From Pleionea sp041589565 (lineage in GTDB: Bacteria; Pseudomonadota; Gammaproteobacteria; Enterobacterales; Kangiellaceae): a DNA stretch of 60,987 bases. Positions 9,896 to 19,016 of the stretch are shown piece by piece. The stretch lies in contig JBFHVL010000002.1 in assembly GCA_041589565.1 (NCBI GenBank), forward strand, positions 1-60,987, written 5' to 3'. The notes beneath the pieces were generated by a model. That model was not told the origin of the DNA. It worked only from the letters and a program-made list of their open reading frames with translations, and did no database searches. A program made the position numbers and the translations under genes. Position 1 is the stretch's first letter; the number at the start of each line of letters is the position of its first letter.

Positions 9896-10737
9896 GCAAA
9901 AAGCAACGCCGTATGGCGACCGTAAAAAGAAACACTGACAAAACGAGCCTGACTCGCTGGGTTCGCTTGTTGTCCGTCGTTTTGGTCGTGATGGGCGTTG
10001 TTGCGGGAGCCGTTTACTTAAAACAGCCACTGTGGAGCTGGTTGGAGCAACAAGCAACGGAGCAACGGTCCGTGGTTCGTGAAGAACAAGTTGTAGAGTC
10101 AGCAAAAGTAAAAGAAGGTTGGCAAGTGGCCTTGGTAAAACCGACTGAATTTGTGACTGCAGGCGAGCTTGAGCAGTATGTAAAGCTAACAATAAAAGAC
10201 TCGTTTTTTTCTTTGGATGTGAAACAGGCCTCTGAAGTTATTTTGTCTCATCCCTGGGTTAAGAATATCAAGGCGAGAAAAGTGTGGCCAAATACCTTAT
10301 TAGTTGATGTGGAAGAGCATCAGCCCTGGTTAAATTTAAATAATAAGCAGTTAATCAGTCGTGAAGGTGTGGTATTTAAACCGGCAAATGCTAATGAATT
10401 TATCGAACTGCCTCTATTGATGGGACAGTACGGTGAGTTAGAAGACTTATTGTCCATGTATCATTTTTTTACCGAGCAAATGCCATCAAATGAATTTCGC
10501 ATTTCTAAACTAAGTTTTAACTCACACAACGGATGGACAATGTGGCTAGAAAATGAAATTGCTCTGTATTTAGGAAAGCAACAGCTAACGGAGCGATTGG
10601 AAAGATTTTTAATCGTGCTTGAAGAAATGAAACAACATAAGCGCAGTCAGGTCGCCTATATCGATTTGCGCTATCAGTCAGGTGTTGCTGTTGGCTGGAA
10701 AGCTACAGAGCACAAAGAGCAAGTCGCAGGAAAATAA
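9892..10737 (+). CDS. ftsQ: Cell division protein FtsQ
   Basis: Bitopic inner membrane protein linking early and late divisome components. The 281 residues contain a basic cytoplasmic tail of about 22 residues, one transmembrane helix near 23-43, and a POTRA domain (VTAGELEQYVKLTIKDSFF through HPWVKNIKARKVWPNTLLV), then the FtsQ-specific C-terminal domain. It lies between ddl and ftsA, the canonical position. Confidence 0.95.
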   Translation: MSKKQRRMATVKRNTDKTSLTRWVRLLSVVLVVMGVVAGAVYLKQPLWSWLEQQATEQRSVVREEQVVESAKVKEGWQVALVKPTEFVTAGELEQYVKLTIKDSFFSLDVKQASEVILSHPWVKNIKARKVWPNTLLVDVEEHQPWLNLNNKQLISREGVVFKPANANEFIELPLLMGQYGELEDLLSMYHFFTEQMPSNEFRISKLSFNSHNGWTMWLENEIALYLGKQQLTERLERFLIVLEEMKQHKRSQVAYIDLRYQSGVAVGWKATEHKEQVAGK

Positions 10738-10777
10738 AAGGACGACTAAACCGAATTGGGTGAATGAGAGAACGATT

Positions 10778-12010
10778 ATGACCAGAGCACCAGAAAAAAA
10801 ATTAATTGTCGGACTCGACATTGGTACTTCGAAAGTTGTAGCCATTGTTGGAGAAGTCAATGCAAGTGATCAGATCGATATCATTGGCATAGGTTCGCAC
10901 CCTTCACGTGGTTTAAAAAAAGGTGTGGTGGTAAACATAGAGTCTACAGTGCAATCCATTCAGAGAGCAGTTGAAGAAGCTGAGTTGATGGCAGGGTGTC
11001 AGATTCACTCTGTGTTTACCGGAATTGCCGGAAGCCATATAAAAAGTTTGAATTCGCACGGTATTGTTGCGATTCGAGATCAGGAAGTAAATGCTCAGGA
11101 TGTCGAGCGCGTTATCGATGCAGCGAAAGCTGTTGCGATCCCTGCGGATCAAAAGATTTTGCATGTGTTACCGCAAGAATTTGTCATCGATAATCAAGAG
11201 GGTATTCGAGAGCCTATCGGGATGTCAGGTGTTCGACTGGAGGCCAAGGTTCATATGGTGACAGGCGCGGTTAGTGCGGCACAGAATATTGTTAAATGTG
11301 TTCGACGATGCGGACTTGATACGGACGATATTATTTTAGAGCAGTTGGCATCGAGTTATTCCGTACTCACTGAAGATGAAAAGGAGCTAGGTGTGTGCTT
11401 GGTCGATATTGGCGGTGGTACTACAGATATTGCCATATTTACCGAAGGAGCGATTCGTCACACGGCAGTGATACCAATTGCAGGCGACCAAGTCACCAAT
11501 GATATTGCTGTTGCATTACGAACACCTACTCAACATGCAGAAGATATCAAAATTAAATATGCCTGTGCTCTGCGACAGTTAACATCACTAGAAGACACCA
11601 TTGAAGTTCCTGGCGTTGGAGAACGAGCGCCTCGACGCTTGTCACGTCAAACTCTGGCTGAAGTGGTTGAGCCGCGGTACGAAGAATTATTTAACTTGAT
11701 TCAGGCCGAGTTACGCCGAAGTGGATTTGAAGAAATCATTCCTGCTGGGATCGTATTAACTGGTGGCTCTTCGAAGATGGAAGGTCTAATCGAGCTGGCT
11801 GAAGAAGTGTTTCATATGCCGGTTCGATTAGGTATGCCGCAGTACGTTAAAGGATTGGCCGATGTTGTTCGCAATCCCATTTATGCTACCGGGGTCGGAT
11901 TGTTGTTATACGGTCATCAGCAAACTAAAGAATTTAATTATTCGCCTAAACATCGAGGTGGATTTAACTCGATTTTTGAGCGAATGAAAAGCTGGTTTAG
12001 TGGATTTTAA
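10778..12010 (+). CDS. ftsA: Cell division protein FtsA
   Basis: Actin-like ATPase that ties FtsZ filaments to the membrane. I chose the ATG at 10778 (MTRAPEKKLIVGLDIGTSK) because homology begins there; the frame is open further upstream but overlaps ftsQ without family similarity. GAGAG-like purine bases precede this start. From this start the protein is 410 residues. Seen: phosphate loops GLDIGTSK and CLVDIGGGTTDIAIF, adenosine motif VLTGGSSKMEG, and the C-terminal amphipathic membrane helix SIFERMKSWFSGF. It sits 40 bases after ftsQ and 33 before ftsZ. Confidence 0.95.
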   Translation: MTRAPEKKLIVGLDIGTSKVVAIVGEVNASDQIDIIGIGSHPSRGLKKGVVVNIESTVQSIQRAVEEAELMAGCQIHSVFTGIAGSHIKSLNSHGIVAIRDQEVNAQDVERVIDAAKAVAIPADQKILHVLPQEFVIDNQEGIREPIGMSGVRLEAKVHMVTGAVSAAQNIVKCVRRCGLDTDDIILEQLASSYSVLTEDEKELGVCLVDIGGGTTDIAIFTEGAIRHTAVIPIAGDQVTNDIAVALRTPTQHAEDIKIKYACALRQLTSLEDTIEVPGVGERAPRRLSRQTLAEVVEPRYEELFNLIQAELRRSGFEEIIPAGIVLTGGSSKMEGLIELAEEVFHMPVRLGMPQYVKGLADVVRNPIYATGVGLLLYGHQQTKEFNYSPKHRGGFNSIFERMKSWFSGF

Positions 12011-12043
12011 TTTTAAAAGTTAGTAACAAGAAGGGGAAATACT

Positions 12044-13192
12044 ATGCCTAATATGTTTGAGTTAATCGATAACTGTCAGGATACTGCGGTTATCAAGGTT
12101 ATTGGTCTTGGCGGTGGTGGCGGTAACGCTGTTGAACACATGCTGGCGGCTAATATCGATGGTGTTGACTTTGTGTGTGCGAATACCGATGCACAGGCGC
12201 TGAGTCGTTCTAATGCGCGAACCACAATTCAACTCGGTGGAACCATTACTAAAGGCCTTGGGGCGGGAGCCAATCCAGAAGTAGGCCGTCAGGCTGCACT
12301 GGAAGATCGCGAGCGCATTCAGGAAGTTCTGAAAGATACTGATATGGTATTTATCACTGCTGGAATGGGTGGCGGAACGGGTACTGGCGCTGCACCAGTG
12401 GTTGCTGAAATTGCCAAAGAGATGGGCATTTTAACCGTTGCCGTGGTAACCAAACCATTCTTCTTTGAGTTGAAAAAGCGAATGACGGTTGCCGAAGACG
12501 GTATCGAAGAGTTACGTCGTCATGTGGACTCATTAATTATTGTTCCAAATGACAAAGTGCTATCGGTACTTAAAGGAAAAGCACTGACCGAAGCCTTCCG
12601 CGCCGCAAATGATGTTCTGCATGGCGCTGTTCAAGGTATTGCTGAGCTGATTACACGTCCAGGTCTCATTAATGTCGACTTTGCTGACGTTCGTACCGTA
12701 ATGTCAGAAAAGGGCATGGCGATGATGGGAACCGGTATTGCATCAGGGGATAACCGAGCTGCTGTGGCTGCACAAACTGCGGTCGCCAGTCCACTACTTG
12801 AAGATGTGGACCTGTCTGGAGCTCGCGGTATTCTGGTTAACATTACCTGTGGAGAAGACTTAAGTATCGATGAGTTTGCCGAAGTGGGCAGCATCGTACA
12901 AGATTTTGCTTCTGATGAAGCCACCGTTGTCGTTGGAACCGCTATCGATCCTGAACTAAATGATGAATTAAGAGTCACAGTGGTAGCAACTGGGTTGATG
13001 GCAAAAGGTCAACAGCCAGTTAAGTTAGTTTCGAACAGTGCAGAAGCAGTAAAAGCGGACGGAACAACCGATTACCAAAAGCTGGATCGCCCAACGGTTA
13101 TTCGGAAGCAAAATGGTGGAGAAGCGAAAGCGGTCGGCAGCGATATGGATTATCTCGATATTCCGGCATTTTTGCGTAAGCAGGCAGACTAG
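12044..13192 (+). CDS. ftsZ: Cell division protein FtsZ
   Basis: Tubulin-like GTPase that forms the Z ring. AAGGGG precedes the ATG at good spacing. Seen: GLGGGGGNAVEHM near the N-terminus, the tubulin signature GGGTGTGAAPVV, NVDFADV, and the conserved C-terminal peptide DYLDIPAFLRKQAD that binds FtsA and ZipA. Its 382 residues include a short disordered linker before that peptide. It is the last gene of the division cluster and is followed by a strong hairpin. Confidence 0.98.
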   Translation: MPNMFELIDNCQDTAVIKVIGLGGGGGNAVEHMLAANIDGVDFVCANTDAQALSRSNARTTIQLGGTITKGLGAGANPEVGRQAALEDRERIQEVLKDTDMVFITAGMGGGTGTGAAPVVAEIAKEMGILTVAVVTKPFFFELKKRMTVAEDGIEELRRHVDSLIIVPNDKVLSVLKGKALTEAFRAANDVLHGAVQGIAELITRPGLINVDFADVRTVMSEKGMAMMGTGIASGDNRAAVAAQTAVASPLLEDVDLSGARGILVNITCGEDLSIDEFAEVGSIVQDFASDEATVVVGTAIDPELNDELRVTVVATGLMAKGQQPVKLVSNSAEAVKADGTTDYQKLDRPTVIRKQNGGEAKAVGSDMDYLDIPAFLRKQAD

Positions 13193-13220
13193 ATAAGCTG
13201 CTGAATGACTTCGCCAAATA

Positions 13221-13254
13221 ATCAACCGGCACACCCCCTTCTGTGCTGGTTGAT
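13221..13254 (+). terminator. Hairpin after ftsZ
   Basis: A 13-bp stem (ATCAACCGGCACA pairing with TGTGCTGGTTGAT, one G-U pair) encloses an 8-base loop. No clean T-run follows directly, so it may act as a weak or Rho-assisted terminator or an RNA stabiliser between ftsZ and lpxC. Confidence 0.55.
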
Positions 13255-13437
13255 AGTCTCGTTTGCTGTATCTTTTACGTGACACTTAACGAGGATTTTC
13301 ATGAGGGGAAAGCAGTTATCGCACTTTGAGAATGTGACAGAATTCAAAGTGTTATCGAACCTTTATTGAAATAATTTGACGAATTTTGCAAATTGGGTAA
13401 AAAATGCACTAAAAAAGTTTTAAACATTTGTTATATC

Positions 13438-13446
13438 TGGTACGAT
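13438..13446 (+). promoter_or_regulatory. Candidate extended -10 promoter of lpxC
   Basis: The 327-base gap between ftsZ and lpxC holds TGGTACGAT, an extended -10 box (TGn before TACGAT), about 75 bases upstream of the lpxC ATG. No good -35 is visible at 17 bases, as expected for an extended -10. The strand and distance fit lpxC; activity is an inference. Confidence 0.4.
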
Positions 13447-13519
13447 GTCGCCCCTTCACGGATGGTCTGTGGGAATGGAGCTCCAGAGATACAACGCACC
13501 AATTTGGAGTGAGATATTA

Positions 13520-14434
13520 ATGATAAGACAACGCACTTTGCGAACGGCCATTCGAGCAACAGGTGTTGGTCTCCATACTGGAGAAAAGGTCTATTTAACA
13601 TTGCGACCCGCGCCCGTTGATACTGGCATAGTGTTCCGTCGCGTTGATTTGGATCCCATCGTCGAGATCCCCGCTGCACCGGAAAATGTTGGTGACACCA
13701 CTCTTTCTACTTGTCTGGTAAAAGACGACGTCCGAATTTCTACTGTTGAGCACCTTTTGGCTGCTATGGCAGGTTTAGGTATTGATAATGCCTATATTGA
13801 TGTATCTGCACCAGAAGTTCCTATTATGGATGGAAGTTCTGGACCTTTTGTATTCTTATTACAGTCTGCAGGTATTGAAGAACAAAGCAAAGCGAAAAAG
13901 TTTATTCGCATTAAGAAGCGCGTTGTGGTTGAAGATGGCGATAAAAAAGCCGTTTTTGAGCCATTTGACGGCTTTAAAGTATCTTTTACCATCGATTTTG
14001 AACATCCCGTATTCAAAGAGCGAGTGCAAACTTCGGTCATTGATTTCTCTAGCACCTCTTTCGTTAAAGAGGTGAGTCGAGCGCGGACTTTTGGTTTTAT
14101 GAATGATATTGAGTATTTGCGTTCCAAGAATCTCGCTCAGGGGGGAAGTCTCGAAAACGCGATAGTCTTAGATGATTACCGCATTCTGAACGAAGACGGT
14201 TTACGTTACGAAGATGAGTTCGTTAAACACAAGATTCTAGATGCGATTGGTGATTTATACCTGTTGGGGAACAGCCTTGTTGGGGCATTCTCCGGATATA
14301 AATCAGGTCATGCATTAAATAACCGCTTACTTCGGGAGCTAATTGCCGATGAAGAAGCGTGGGAAACCGTGACTTTTGAAGACGCAAATGCCGCGCCTAT
14401 TTCGTATATAATGAATCCAATCCTGTCGGTATAA
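13520..14434 (+). CDS. lpxC: UDP-3-O-acyl-N-acetylglucosamine deacetylase LpxC
   Basis: Zinc deacetylase catalysing the committed step of lipid A synthesis. The ATG at 13520 (MIRQRTLRTAI) matches the family start and has GGAG about 11 bases upstream; the frame is open to a further ATG at 13445 but that extension has no family match. Seen from the chosen start: TGVGLHTG, zinc ligand His in STVEHLLAA (residue 78), the HKILDAIGD motif giving the other His and Asp ligands, and SGHALNNRL with the catalytic His. From this start it is 304 residues, the normal length. Confidence 0.97.
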   Translation: MIRQRTLRTAIRATGVGLHTGEKVYLTLRPAPVDTGIVFRRVDLDPIVEIPAAPENVGDTTLSTCLVKDDVRISTVEHLLAAMAGLGIDNAYIDVSAPEVPIMDGSSGPFVFLLQSAGIEEQSKAKKFIRIKKRVVVEDGDKKAVFEPFDGFKVSFTIDFEHPVFKERVQTSVIDFSSTSFVKEVSRARTFGFMNDIEYLRSKNLAQGGSLENAIVLDDYRILNEDGLRYEDEFVKHKILDAIGDLYLLGNSLVGAFSGYKSGHALNNRLLRELIADEEAWETVTFEDANAAPISYIMNPILSV

Positions 14435-14451
14435 AGAACTGGCAGAGGAAC

Positions 14452-14480
14452 AACGCCAGAGCTTCGGCTTTGGCGTTTTT
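14452..14480 (+). terminator. Rho-independent terminator of lpxC
   Basis: An 11-bp stem, AACGCCAGAGC with GCTTTGGCGTT, closes on a stable C(TTCG)G tetraloop and runs into a T-tract at 14476-14480. Confidence 0.9.
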
Positions 14481-14510
14481 GTATGTAAAACAAGAAGTTA
14501 GAGTGTTTGT

Positions 14511-14840
14511 TTAGTCGTTCGAAAAGCGCTTAGTACTAGCTTCGGAGACAATAATGTCGATACCTGTCAGGGCCGGGAAACCGTCCTCGCGGAGCATCGA
14601 TAACAGGCTGGGCTGCTCGAACTTTAAGCGTGTTGCCCAACTGCTGGAATCAGCAGCAAGAATTAGTCGATTATCTCGAAAGTTGATAACTCGGCAATGA
14701 GATTGCAGTTTTTTGCTCAATTTAGCTTTAACTATTTTGTCTAACTGCTTGATTCTTGATAAATTGTCTAAAATTAACCTTAAAGATCCGTCGGCTTTGT
14801 CCGATAAACCATTAATGGACTGGGGTAAAGGTTTTTTCAT
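14511..14840 (-). CDS. dciA: DciA-like DUF721 protein
   Basis: A 109-residue DUF721 protein. In bacteria that lack DnaC, members of this family (DciA) load or regulate the replicative helicase DnaB. Seen: the compact domain with IVKAKLSKKLQSHCRV, LILAADSSSWATRLKFEQP and LLSMLR, the Trp and the positively charged KH-like face being typical. It lies alone on the opposite strand between lpxC and the peptidase gene, a common position in gammaproteobacteria. The family assignment is good; the helicase-loading role is taken from the family. Confidence 0.8.
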   Translation of the reverse strand: MKKPLPQSINGLSDKADGSLRLILDNLSRIKQLDKIVKAKLSKKLQSHCRVINFRDNRLILAADSSSWATRLKFEQPSLLSMLREDGFPALTGIDIIVSEASTKRFSND

Positions 14841-14967
14841 TTACAGATCTCGGTTTAAACAAGGTTTCGGTGACTTCGGTTTAAATCAGTGAATATAAAA
14901 CAATTATAACAAAAACAAAGGGGCAGCCCAGCGTTCTGGCTGGCCTAAATCATAGGGTGTTGGATAG

Positions 14968-15906
14968 ATGAGTTTTACGATATTACAGCGTTCTCGTCAT
15001 GGGATACGCAGTATCAAAGTTACAAAAAGTGGAATTATCGCCTTGGTAACTTTTGCTGTAGTGCTTCCCGTCATTACCGCTTTGGGTGGTTATCAACTGG
15101 CCAAGTATCAAGGTTATTTGGCAAGTGTCGATGAGCAAACTATCGATAATTGGCGCCAGCAATTGGAGCAGCAACGCCAAGAGTTGGAGAAAGCCAAGGC
15201 CTTGTCGCAACGACAACTTAATGCGCTAACAGCCCGTCTTGGCATACTGCAAGCCCACGTACGTCGACTGGATGCCGCCGGCGCCAGAATTGCCGACGTA
15301 GCCGGCCTCGATGCGAAAGAGTTTAACTTTGGTGTTCCGCCCGCAATTGGGGGGCCGGAAGAAGTTGAAGAAGTTGATATTTCATCTCAATCGCCAGACT
15401 TCTTCTCGTTACTTGATGACCTGAGCTCTCAATTGTTAAGTCGTGAGCAGCAATTATCTGCTTTGGAGTCCTTGGTTCTCAATAAACACATTGGTGTTGA
15501 GCGTTATATTTCAGGACGTCCAATTGCAAAAGGCTGGATGTCTTCGTTTTATGGTCGCCGTACTGATCCATTTACTGGTCGACCAGCTTGGCATGCCGGT
15601 GTGGACTTTGCCGGTAAGGAGGGCTCGCCAGTTGTGTCAACGGCAGCCGGTGTAGTTACTTTTGTGGGTGAGCGCTACGGCTATGGTTTATTAGTGGAGA
15701 TCAGCCATGGAGATGGATTTGTTACCCGTTATGGACATAATCAGGAAGCTTTAGTCGCTGTGGGCGATGTTGTCGGTAAAAATCAACATATTGCTAAAAT
15801 GGGAAATTCTGGTCGCTCGACCGGTGCTCATGTCCACTATGAAATTCTTAAAGATGGTAAGCAAATCAATCCACTACGATACATAAACCGTGGTAGTAAA
15901 TCTTAA
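14968..15906 (+). CDS. Membrane-anchored M23 (LytM-type) peptidoglycan endopeptidase
   Basis: The 312 residues show a basic N-terminus, one membrane anchor near 22-41, a coiled coil near 55-105 rich in Gln and Glu, and a C-terminal peptidase M23 domain from about residue 190. Zinc and catalytic residues are present: HxxxD in WHAGVDF (His209, Asp213), RYGHNQE (His257) and HVHYEI (His288, His290). This predicts an active cross-link-cleaving or cell-shape endopeptidase working in the periplasm. The gene lies between lpxC/dciA and secA and ends in its own terminator. Related M23 genes occur next to secA in other gammaproteobacteria. Confidence 0.88.
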   Translation: MSFTILQRSRHGIRSIKVTKSGIIALVTFAVVLPVITALGGYQLAKYQGYLASVDEQTIDNWRQQLEQQRQELEKAKALSQRQLNALTARLGILQAHVRRLDAAGARIADVAGLDAKEFNFGVPPAIGGPEEVEEVDISSQSPDFFSLLDDLSSQLLSREQQLSALESLVLNKHIGVERYISGRPIAKGWMSSFYGRRTDPFTGRPAWHAGVDFAGKEGSPVVSTAAGVVTFVGERYGYGLLVEISHGDGFVTRYGHNQEALVAVGDVVGKNQHIAKMGNSGRSTGAHVHYEILKDGKQINPLRYINRGSKS

Positions 15907-15930
15907 CCTATTTGTTTTAAGTTATTGTAG

Positions 15931-15953
15931 AAGCCGGCATTGCCGGCTTTTTT
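15931..15953 (+). terminator. Rho-independent terminator of the M23 peptidase gene
   Basis: AAGCCGGC pairs with GCCGGCTT around a 3-base loop, followed by six T residues. Confidence 0.9.
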
Positions 15954-16149
15954 GTGCCTGCTGCGTTTAAAAAAGTGCAATGAAGCGGCTCAACTAGCGG
16001 TATGAAAATTATGCAACTTTCAGTTCGAAGTCTGTTTTTAGTGCGACATCTACACAACTTACTTGTGAATACTTTATTTGCCCCCATCTAATGTGACAAT
16101 CCTCCCATGATCGGATGTGGTTACAGGGTGTAAATAAGCAGCGTGACTA

Positions 16150-16179
16150 TTGGGAAGGGCGCTCTTGATAAGGTACAAT
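16150..16179 (+). promoter_or_regulatory. Candidate sigma-70 promoter of secA
   Basis: In the 288-base gap before secA, TTGGGA at 16150-16155 and TACAAT at 16174-16179 are 18 bases apart and end 62 bases before the secA ATG. The -10 box is strong and the -35 weak. No other structure stood out in this gap. Confidence 0.4.
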
Positions 16180-16241
16180 GCTGCTCTTATTTATGCCCAC
16201 ACTGATCTTAGATAACAGTTTAAAAATAATAGAGACACTTC

Positions 16242-19001
16242 ATGTTCGGACAATTTTTGACCAAGATTTTTGGTAGTCGAAATCAACGTATTCTTAAACG
16301 TCTGCAAAAGCAGGTTGATCAAATCAATGCATTGGAGCCTGAGCTTGAAGCGCTTAGTGATGAGCAGTTAAAAGCCAAGACAGACGAGTTTAAACAACGG
16401 TTGCAGAGTGGTGAAACTTTAGACAGTTTACTTAACGAAGCCTTTGCTGTAGCTCGTGAAGCTGGCAAGCGCGTGATGAAAATGCGTCATTTTGATGTGC
16501 AGCTTATTGGCGGAATGGTATTGCATGAAGGCAAAATCGCTGAGATGCGGACCGGTGAAGGTAAAACATTAGTTGCAACTCTTCCGGCCTATTTGAATGC
16601 TTTATCAGGCAAGGGCGTTCACATTATTACGGTGAATGACTACCTGGCACAACGTGATGCTGAGTGGATGCGTCCTTTGTATGAATTTTTGGGGCTAACC
16701 GTTGGTTGTGCCATTTCCGGTCAGGCGCATGATGAAAAGAAACAGGCCTATGCCTGTGATATTACCTATGGAACCAATAATGAGTTCGGTTTTGATTATT
16801 TGCGTGACAACATGGCTTTTTCATTGGAAGAAAAAGTACAACGAGAACTGAATTTTGCCATTGTCGATGAAGTAGATTCGATCCTTATTGATGAAGCAAG
16901 AACGCCGCTAATCATTTCTGGAGCTCTTGAAGACAGCTCGGCGTTGTACAAACAAATGAATGTGTTGATTCCCAAATTAAAGCAACAAATCATGTCTGGC
17001 GAAGATAACGATGAGGTTGTGGAGCAAGAAGGGGATTACACCATTGATGAGAAGTCCAAGCAGGTCCACTTTACCGAGCAAGGACAAATTCGTGTAGAAG
17101 AGTTACTAATGGAAGCTGGCTTGCTAGAAGAAGGCCAATCTTTGTACTCAGCGCAAAGTATAACTTTGCTTCATCACGTCAATGCAGCGTTAAGAGCTCA
17201 TACTTTATTTAAAAAAGACGTTGATTACATTGTACAAAATGATGAGATTGTCATTGTTGATGAACATACTGGGCGTACTATGCCGGGGCGTCGATGGTCA
17301 GAAGGTTTACACCAGGCCGTTGAAGCTAAAGAAGGGGTATCCATCCAAAACGAAAATCAAACTTTGGCGTCGATTACGTTCCAGAATTATTTCCGAATTT
17401 ACGACAAGCTTTCTGGTATGACTGGTACTGCAGATACAGAGGCCTTCGAGTTACAACAAATCTATGGCCTCGAAGTTGTGGTTATGCCTACTAACAAACC
17501 CATGGTTCGTGAAGATTATCCGGATCTGGTGTTTCTAACGCGTGAAGCAAAATACAAAGCATTAGTTGAACAAATTGAAGAGTGTCGAGAAAGAGGGCAG
17601 CCTGTTTTGGTGGGGACCGCTTCAATTGAAACATCTGAGTTGTTATCTGGTGTTTTAAAGAAGAAAAAGATCTCTCACAAGGTACTGAATGCTAAATTTC
17701 ATGAGCAAGAAGCAGAAATTATTGCGGAAGCCGGGCGACCAGGTACAGTCACCATTGCGACTAACATGGCCGGACGCGGAACTGACATTGTGTTAGGCGG
17801 TAATTTGAAAGCTGAAATTGAAGAGCTTAAACAAAAATTATCAGGAAAACCTGAGTCCGAAATCCAGAAAAAAGTTGAAGAGCTAGAAACCGACTGGCAA
17901 CAACGGCATCAGCAAGTTTTAGAAGCGGGTGGTTTGGCGATTCTTGGTTCAGAAAGACATGAATCTCGTCGAATTGATAATCAGCTCCGTGGACGTGCTG
18001 GGCGGCAAGGCGATCCCGGAATGAGTCGCTTTTTCCTGTCGTTAGATGACGATCTTATGCGAATCTTTGCCCCTGAACGTATGGTGAATATGTTACGACG
18101 CTTGGGGTGGGAAGAAGACGAAGCTATTGAGCACAAAATGGTGACTCGAGCTATTGAAAATGCGCAGCGAAAAGTTGAAGCAAGAAACTTCGAAATTCGT
18201 AAACAACTGCTTGAGTACGACGACGTCGCAAATGATCAGCGTAAAGTTATTTATGAGCAACGTCACGAGTTAATGTCGACGGATGATATTTCAGAAACCA
18301 TTGAGGCCATTCGCTTCGATGTATTGAATGAAGAAATTAGTAATTATATTCCACCACAAAGCATAGACAGTATGTGGGATATCGACGGTCTAGAAGATCA
18401 TCTTAAGAAAGAATATTTAGCTGAATTGCCAATTAAACAGTGGCTCGAAGAAGATGAAGAACTTCATGAAGAAAAGCTCCGTGAACGAATTCTACAGTCG
18501 CTTGTTGAAAATTACAGAGCAAAAGAAGAAACCGTAGGGGCGCCTGTTTTACGTCATTTTGAAAAATCAGTTATGTTGCAAACCCTTGATTCGCATTGGC
18601 GTGAACATTTAGCTGCGATGGATCACTTGCGACAAGGCATTGGCTTACGTGGTTACGCGCAGAAAAATCCTAAGCAGGAATACAAGCGAGAAGCCTTTGA
18701 ACTCTTTACCGAAATGTTGGTGTCGTTGAAGCATGAGGTTGTCAGTATTTTATCCAAAGTTCAGGTGCGCTCCGAAGAAGATGCCGCGGCTGTCGAAGAA
18801 CAGCGTCGGCGAGAAGCAGAAGCTGCTCGCATGAAATTTCAGCATCAACAAACAAGCGCTCTAGGGCAGGCATCACAAAGCGAGCAAGATCAAGCCGGAC
18901 ACTCACCATTTGTAAGAGATGGAGTAAAAGTTGGTCGTAATGATCCTTGTCCTTGTGGTTCAGGCAAGAAGTTCAAGCAATGTCATGGAAAGCTAAACTG
19001 A
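16242..19001 (+). CDS. secA: Preprotein translocase ATPase SecA
   Basis: Motor ATPase that drives preproteins through SecYEG. The 919 residues match full-length SecA. Seen: Walker A TGEGKT at residues 104-109, VNDYLAQRDAEWM, DEAD-type VDEVDSILIDEARTP, the preprotein cross-linking domain, TNMAGRGTDI and the helicase motif RGRAGRQGDPG, a helical scaffold, and the C-terminal zinc motif CPCGSGKKFKQCH (Cys903, Cys905, Cys914, His915) used to bind SecB and phospholipid. secM is absent between lpxC and secA. Confidence 0.98.
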   Translation: MFGQFLTKIFGSRNQRILKRLQKQVDQINALEPELEALSDEQLKAKTDEFKQRLQSGETLDSLLNEAFAVAREAGKRVMKMRHFDVQLIGGMVLHEGKIAEMRTGEGKTLVATLPAYLNALSGKGVHIITVNDYLAQRDAEWMRPLYEFLGLTVGCAISGQAHDEKKQAYACDITYGTNNEFGFDYLRDNMAFSLEEKVQRELNFAIVDEVDSILIDEARTPLIISGALEDSSALYKQMNVLIPKLKQQIMSGEDNDEVVEQEGDYTIDEKSKQVHFTEQGQIRVEELLMEAGLLEEGQSLYSAQSITLLHHVNAALRAHTLFKKDVDYIVQNDEIVIVDEHTGRTMPGRRWSEGLHQAVEAKEGVSIQNENQTLASITFQNYFRIYDKLSGMTGTADTEAFELQQIYGLEVVVMPTNKPMVREDYPDLVFLTREAKYKALVEQIEECRERGQPVLVGTASIETSELLSGVLKKKKISHKVLNAKFHEQEAEIIAEAGRPGTVTIATNMAGRGTDIVLGGNLKAEIEELKQKLSGKPESEIQKKVEELETDWQQRHQQVLEAGGLAILGSERHESRRIDNQLRGRAGRQGDPGMSRFFLSLDDDLMRIFAPERMVNMLRRLGWEEDEAIEHKMVTRAIENAQRKVEARNFEIRKQLLEYDDVANDQRKVIYEQRHELMSTDDISETIEAIRFDVLNEEISNYIPPQSIDSMWDIDGLEDHLKKEYLAELPIKQWLEEDEELHEEKLRERILQSLVENYRAKEETVGAPVLRHFEKSVMLQTLDSHWREHLAAMDHLRQGIGLRGYAQKNPKQEYKREAFELFTEMLVSLKHEVVSILSKVQVRSEEDAAAVEEQRRREAEAARMKFQHQQTSALGQASQSEQDQAGHSPFVRDGVKVGRNDPCPCGSGKKFKQCHGKLN

Positions 19002-19016
19002 TATTTAAGCTTTTAA

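Noticed and set aside
10682..10777. Longer N-terminus for ftsA overlapping ftsQ
   Set aside because: No FtsA similarity before MTRAPEKKL and the segment lies mostly inside the end of ftsQ.
13445..13519. Upstream in-frame ATG extending lpxC by 25 codons
   Set aside because: The extension has no LpxC similarity and overlaps the candidate promoter; the ATG at 13520 has a good ribosome site and matches the family start.
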